From an uncultured bacterium (lineage in GTDB: Bacteria > Actinomycetota > Coriobacteriia > Coriobacteriales > Coriobacteriaceae), in NCBI GenBank assembly GCA_905216075.1, contig CAJMSO010000068.1, positions 1 through 8,577 on the forward strand: a stretch of DNA of 8,577 nucleotides, in the 5' to 3' direction. Of this stretch, positions 6,758-8,577 are shown piece after piece. Position 1 is the first letter of the stretch, and every line of letters begins with the position of its first letter. The position numbers were made by a program, and so were the translations under genes. A model generated the notes under the pieces. It was given only the letters and a program-made list of their open reading frames with translations, did not search any database and was not told where the DNA came from.

Positions 6758-8014
6758 ATGCTCAACCATCTCAAACAACACTTTGGCTCCCGACGCACCG
6801 GTGGTCACGGAGGCCTAGACATTGCGCGGCATATCGGCCCCGGGCTGCTCGTGACCGTCGGCTTTATCGACCCGGGCAACTGGGCCTCCAATATGGCCGC
6901 GGGCTCGCAGTTTGGCTACGCGCTGCTGTGGATCGTCACGCTGTCCACGATCATGCTCATCGTGCTGCAGCACAACGCGGCGCACTTGGGCATCGCCACG
7001 GGCGCCTGCCTTGCCGAGGCCACGACCCGCTTTCTCCCCCGCTTCGTTGGGCGCACGGTGCTCGCCAGTGCCTACCTCGCGACCATCGCCACCGCCATGG
7101 CCGAGATCCTGGGCGGCGCGATTGCGCTCCAGATGCTCTTTGGACTGCCCGTGCGCGCCGGCTGCGTCATCGTGGCCGCGGCATCGATGGCGATGCTCAT
7201 GACGAGCTCCTACAAGCGTGCCGAGCGCTGGATTATCGCCTTCGTAGGCGTGGTAGGACTCTCGTTTTTGGCCGAGCTCGCGCTGGTCAAGGTCGACTGG
7301 CCGCAAGCCGCCATAAGCTGGATCACGCCCAGTATGCCCACTGGCTCGGCCGCGATTATCGTTAGTGTCCTGGGTGCGGTCGTTATGCCCCATAACCTCT
7401 TTCTACACTCCGAGGTCATCCAATCCATGCACTTCGAAGGCCAAGGCGAGCAAGTTATCGAAGAACGTCTGCGCTACGAGCTCTTCGACACGTTCTTTTC
7501 GATGGCCGTGGGCTGGGCAATCAACTCGGCCATGGTCGTCCTGGCCGCAACGACCTTCTTTGCGCACGGCATGGTCGTAGACGACCTCGCCGTCGCAGCG
7601 GCCACGCTCTCCCCCATCTTGGGCCCGGCAAGCTCGACCATCTTTGCGGTGGCGCTGCTGTTTGCGGGCATATCGAGTAGTGTGACGGTGGGCATGGCGG
7701 CAGGCACCATCACCGCGGGCATGTTCGACGAGGAATACGACATCCACGACCGACATTCCTCGATCGGGGTGGCGGCCTGTTTCGTCGGCGCAGTGACGGC
7801 GTGCCTGGTCGTCCCAAATCCTTTTGAAGGTCTCATCTGGAGTCAGGCATTGTTGTCGCTTCAGTTGCCGATTACGGTCTTTGTGCTCATACGACTCACC
7901 AGTTCGCCCCGCGTTATGGGCAAATACGCCAACTCGCGCCCGCTCAACGCGCTGCTCGTAGGGATCGGCGTCATCGTGACGATTCTCGACATCGTGCTGC
8001 TAACGGGAATGTAA
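6758..8014 (+). CDS. mntH: Nramp-family divalent metal (Mn2+/Fe2+) transporter, 418 aa
   Basis: An inner-membrane proton-coupled importer of divalent metal, with Mn2+ and Fe2+ the usual substrates of this family. About eleven hydrophobic helices can be traced. Helix 1 carries DPGN (residues 38-41, with metal ligands D38 and N41). Helix 6 carries VVMPHNLFLHS, with M210 as the sulfur ligand and H212 in the conserved MPH. Helix 10 has SQALLSLQLP. Retention of the methionine argues for transition-metal selectivity and against the magnesium-transporting relatives in which this position is changed. AGGAG at 6747-6751, 6 nt upstream, selects the ATG at 6758; the frame also stays open to an upstream ATG at 6722 that has no ribosome-binding site and would add 12 polar residues. 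It lies 75 nt after gpmA. No MntR or Fur-type operator is recognised upstream. The symbol mntH is used by family; substrate is inferred. Confidence 0.9.
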   Translation: MLNHLKQHFGSRRTGGHGGLDIARHIGPGLLVTVGFIDPGNWASNMAAGSQFGYALLWIVTLSTIMLIVLQHNAAHLGIATGACLAEATTRFLPRFVGRTVLASAYLATIATAMAEILGGAIALQMLFGLPVRAGCVIVAAASMAMLMTSSYKRAERWIIAFVGVVGLSFLAELALVKVDWPQAAISWITPSMPTGSAAIIVSVLGAVVMPHNLFLHSEVIQSMHFEGQGEQVIEERLRYELFDTFFSMAVGWAINSAMVVLAATTFFAHGMVVDDLAVAAATLSPILGPASSTIFAVALLFAGISSSVTVGMAAGTITAGMFDEEYDIHDRHSSIGVAACFVGAVTACLVVPNPFEGLIWSQALLSLQLPITVFVLIRLTSSPRVMGKYANSRPLNALLVGIGVIVTILDIVLLTGM

Positions 8015-8043
8015 TTGAGATGGCGTGACTGTCCAGATATAAC

Positions 8044-8085
8044 GTCTTAATCTGTAACACGTGAGACCGTTTTAAACCGTCAGAT
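8044..8085. repeat. Decayed fourth copy of the hairpin repeat
   Basis: GTCTTAATCTGTAACA (8044-8059) matches the left arm of the intergenic array (5554-5771), with A at arm position 6 as in unit A and one further change. It is followed by a centre of the same style (GTGAGACCGTTTT) and then CCGTCAGAT in place of the expected right arm TGTTACAGAT. The right arm is thus shortened and no longer pairs well. The copy sits 30 nt after the mntH stop, directly next to the terminator of the convergent rubredoxin gene. Confidence 0.6.
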
Positions 8086-8126
8086 AAATCAAAAGGGTCC
8101 CGGCCGAGAATTCGACCAGGGCCCTT
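8084..8126 (-). terminator. Rho-independent terminator downstream of the rubredoxin gene
   Basis: Bases 8093-8107 pair with 8112-8126: eight pairs (one G-T), mismatch, two pairs, mismatch, three pairs, with a 4-nt loop. Read on the minus strand, the stem ends in GGGACC and runs into CCTTTTGATTTA, a proper U-rich tail. On the plus strand no T-run follows, so it fits the minus-strand rubredoxin gene best. It could also slow read-through from mntH, which converges on it and has no terminator of its own that I can see. Confidence 0.75.
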
Positions 8127-8165
8127 GGACAGAGCTATGTTCGGCTTTCGCCGTGTGCCGACGAG

Positions 8166-8309
8166 CTACTCCTCGACGAGCTCAAACTGATCGGGACCGA
8201 CGCCGCATACCGGGCACACGTAGTCCTCGGGCAGCTCGGGCGTATCGACCTCAACCTCGTAACCGCAAACGACGCACACGAACTTATACGTCTTCTTCTC
8301 CTCAGCCAT
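8166..8309 (-). CDS. Short rubredoxin, 47 aa
   Basis: A small cytoplasmic one-electron carrier with a single iron held by four cysteines. Ligands are C12 and C15 (FVCVVCGYEVE) and C32 and C35 (VCPVCGVGPDQFE), the last ending in the classic rubredoxin signature. The gap between the two pairs is 16 residues, compared with about 29 in ordinary rubredoxins of 52-54 aa and about 12 in the rubredoxin-like tail of rubrerythrins, so the middle loop is strongly shortened. The start MAEEKK is set by AGAGGAG (8316-8322), 6 nt upstream; an ATG 13 codons further up (8346-8348) is less likely, since it falls at the predicted transcription start. It lies directly downstream of a flavin-reductase-family gene on the same strand, with its own likely promoter, and the pair suggests electron flow from NAD(P)H through flavin to rubredoxin. 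The partner acceptor is not in the window. Confidence 0.92.
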   Translation of the reverse strand: MAEEKKTYKFVCVVCGYEVEVDTPELPEDYVCPVCGVGPDQFELVEE

Positions 8310-8315
8310 GATGTT

Positions 8316-8322
8316 CTCCTCT
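8316..8322 (-). promoter_or_regulatory. Ribosome-binding site that decides the rubredoxin start
   Basis: Minus-strand AGAGGAG with 6 nt to the ATG at 8307-8309. Confidence 0.8.
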
Positions 8323-8353
8323 CGAACGCGACTGGTGATGTACTTCATTTATC

Positions 8354-8381
8354 AGTATAGATTCTCAATAATATAATGCAA
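8354..8381 (-). promoter_or_regulatory. Probable promoter of the rubredoxin gene
   Basis: On the minus strand, TTGCAT (8376-8381) and TATACT (8354-8359) are separated by 16 bp, inside the most AT-rich stretch of the window (about 8340-8400). Transcription would start near 8347, leaving a leader of about 38 nt. The -10 is good and the -35 is weak. A regulator site may be hidden in the AT-rich sequence, but I see no clean Fur, PerR or other palindrome. Confidence 0.5.
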
Positions 8382-8398
8382 GTATTTTTAAAACATTT

Positions 8399-8577
8399 CT
8401 AGCCTTGATACGATGACGCCTTCGGAGGCGTCTTGCCCTTCAGGACCTTATGGTAGTAATCGTAGGTGAGCGGCGTCTCGTCGCTCAGGCGCTCGGCATC
8501 CTCGACCTCGCCGACAAACAGTAGATGCGTGCCCACATCCACAGTGTCGATCAAACGGCAGCTAAACAGGGCCGCCG
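8399..8577 (-). CDS. Flavin reductase family protein, C-terminal 58 residues, cut by window edge
   Basis: The fragment reads from AALFSCRLIDTVDVGTHLLF through VGEVEDAERLSDETPLTYDY to KTPPKASSYQG and TAG. The elements DVGTHxLFxGEV, LSDExPLTYxYYH and KGKTPPKA are characteristic of the FMN-binding flavin reductase (flavoredoxin) family of anaerobes, especially the flavin domain of high-molecular-weight rubredoxins. There the TPPKA segment ends the flavin domain and leads into a rubredoxin domain. Here the frame stops instead, and a separate rubredoxin gene begins 89 nt later. The missing N-terminal two-thirds, which would carry most of the FMN site, lies outside the window. A perfect 7-bp stem (8415-8421 with 8426-8432, loop TCGG) lies inside the coding end, with a T-rich stretch about 25 nt beyond it; it is too far from that tract to be a clear terminator. 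Confidence 0.85.
   Translation of the reverse strand, partial: AALFSCRLIDTVDVGTHLLFVGEVEDAERLSDETPLTYDYYHKVLKGKTPPKASSYQG

Noticed and set aside
6157..7365. A 402-codon plus-strand frame overlapping gpmA and mntH.
   Set aside because: It is out of frame with two well-supported genes and its translation is a run of Arg, Ala, His and Pro typical of shadow frames in GC-rich DNA.
8141..8161. Second terminator-like hairpin (TCGGC and GCCGA arms).
   Set aside because: The stem is only 5 bp with an 11-nt loop and no T-run; the neighbouring 8093-8126 hairpin explains termination better.
8310..8348. An upstream ATG extending the rubredoxin by 13 residues.
   Set aside because: AGAGGAG is ideally placed for the internal start, the extension is unlike rubredoxin N-termini, and the predicted transcription start falls at about this ATG.

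Overview
The window is GC-rich (outside two AT-rich intergenic stretches) bacterial chromosome, most probably from an anaerobic gut actinobacterium of the class Coriobacteriia, Collinsella-like. That placement is an inference from protein flavour, codon use and gene content (glutamate synthase, cofactor-dependent phosphoglycerate mutase, rubredoxin, flavin reductase). No rRNA or other marker is present to prove it. I see no tRNA, rRNA, CRISPR array, insertion sequence or prophage gene.

Layout. Positions 1-5203, minus strand: gltB, a complete glutamate synthase large subunit, followed 5 nt later by gltD, the small subunit, cut by the left window edge; together they form a glutamate synthase operon. 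Positions 5204-5908: a 705-bp region between divergent genes. It holds the gltB leader, a nearly perfect 65-bp palindrome, a possible small gene remnant, three hairpin repeats in exact 80-bp register, and the gpmA promoter. Positions 5909-8014, plus strand: gpmA (2,3-bisphosphoglycerate-dependent phosphoglycerate mutase), then mntH (Nramp metal transporter) 75 nt downstream, probably co-transcribed. Positions 8015-8165: a convergent junction with a decayed further copy of the hairpin repeat and a terminator for the minus-strand gene. Positions 8166-8577, minus strand: a 47-residue rubredoxin, preceded by the end of a flavin-reductase-family gene cut by the right window edge.

How the genes work together. 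GltBD makes glutamate from glutamine and 2-oxoglutarate (ammonia assimilation). GpmA is a glycolytic enzyme. MntH probably imports Mn2+ or Fe2+. The flavin reductase and rubredoxin look like a split version of the fused flavin reductase-rubredoxin protein known as high-molecular-weight rubredoxin, which serves electron transfer in oxygen or NO defence of anaerobes.

The protein-coding genes are ordinary members of known families. What is unexplained is the non-coding structure of the gltB-gpmA intergenic region. The three hairpins have identical stem and loop lengths, fixed spacing, and compensatory base changes in their stems. A fourth, decayed relative lies about 2.3 kb away, which suggests a dispersed repeat family.
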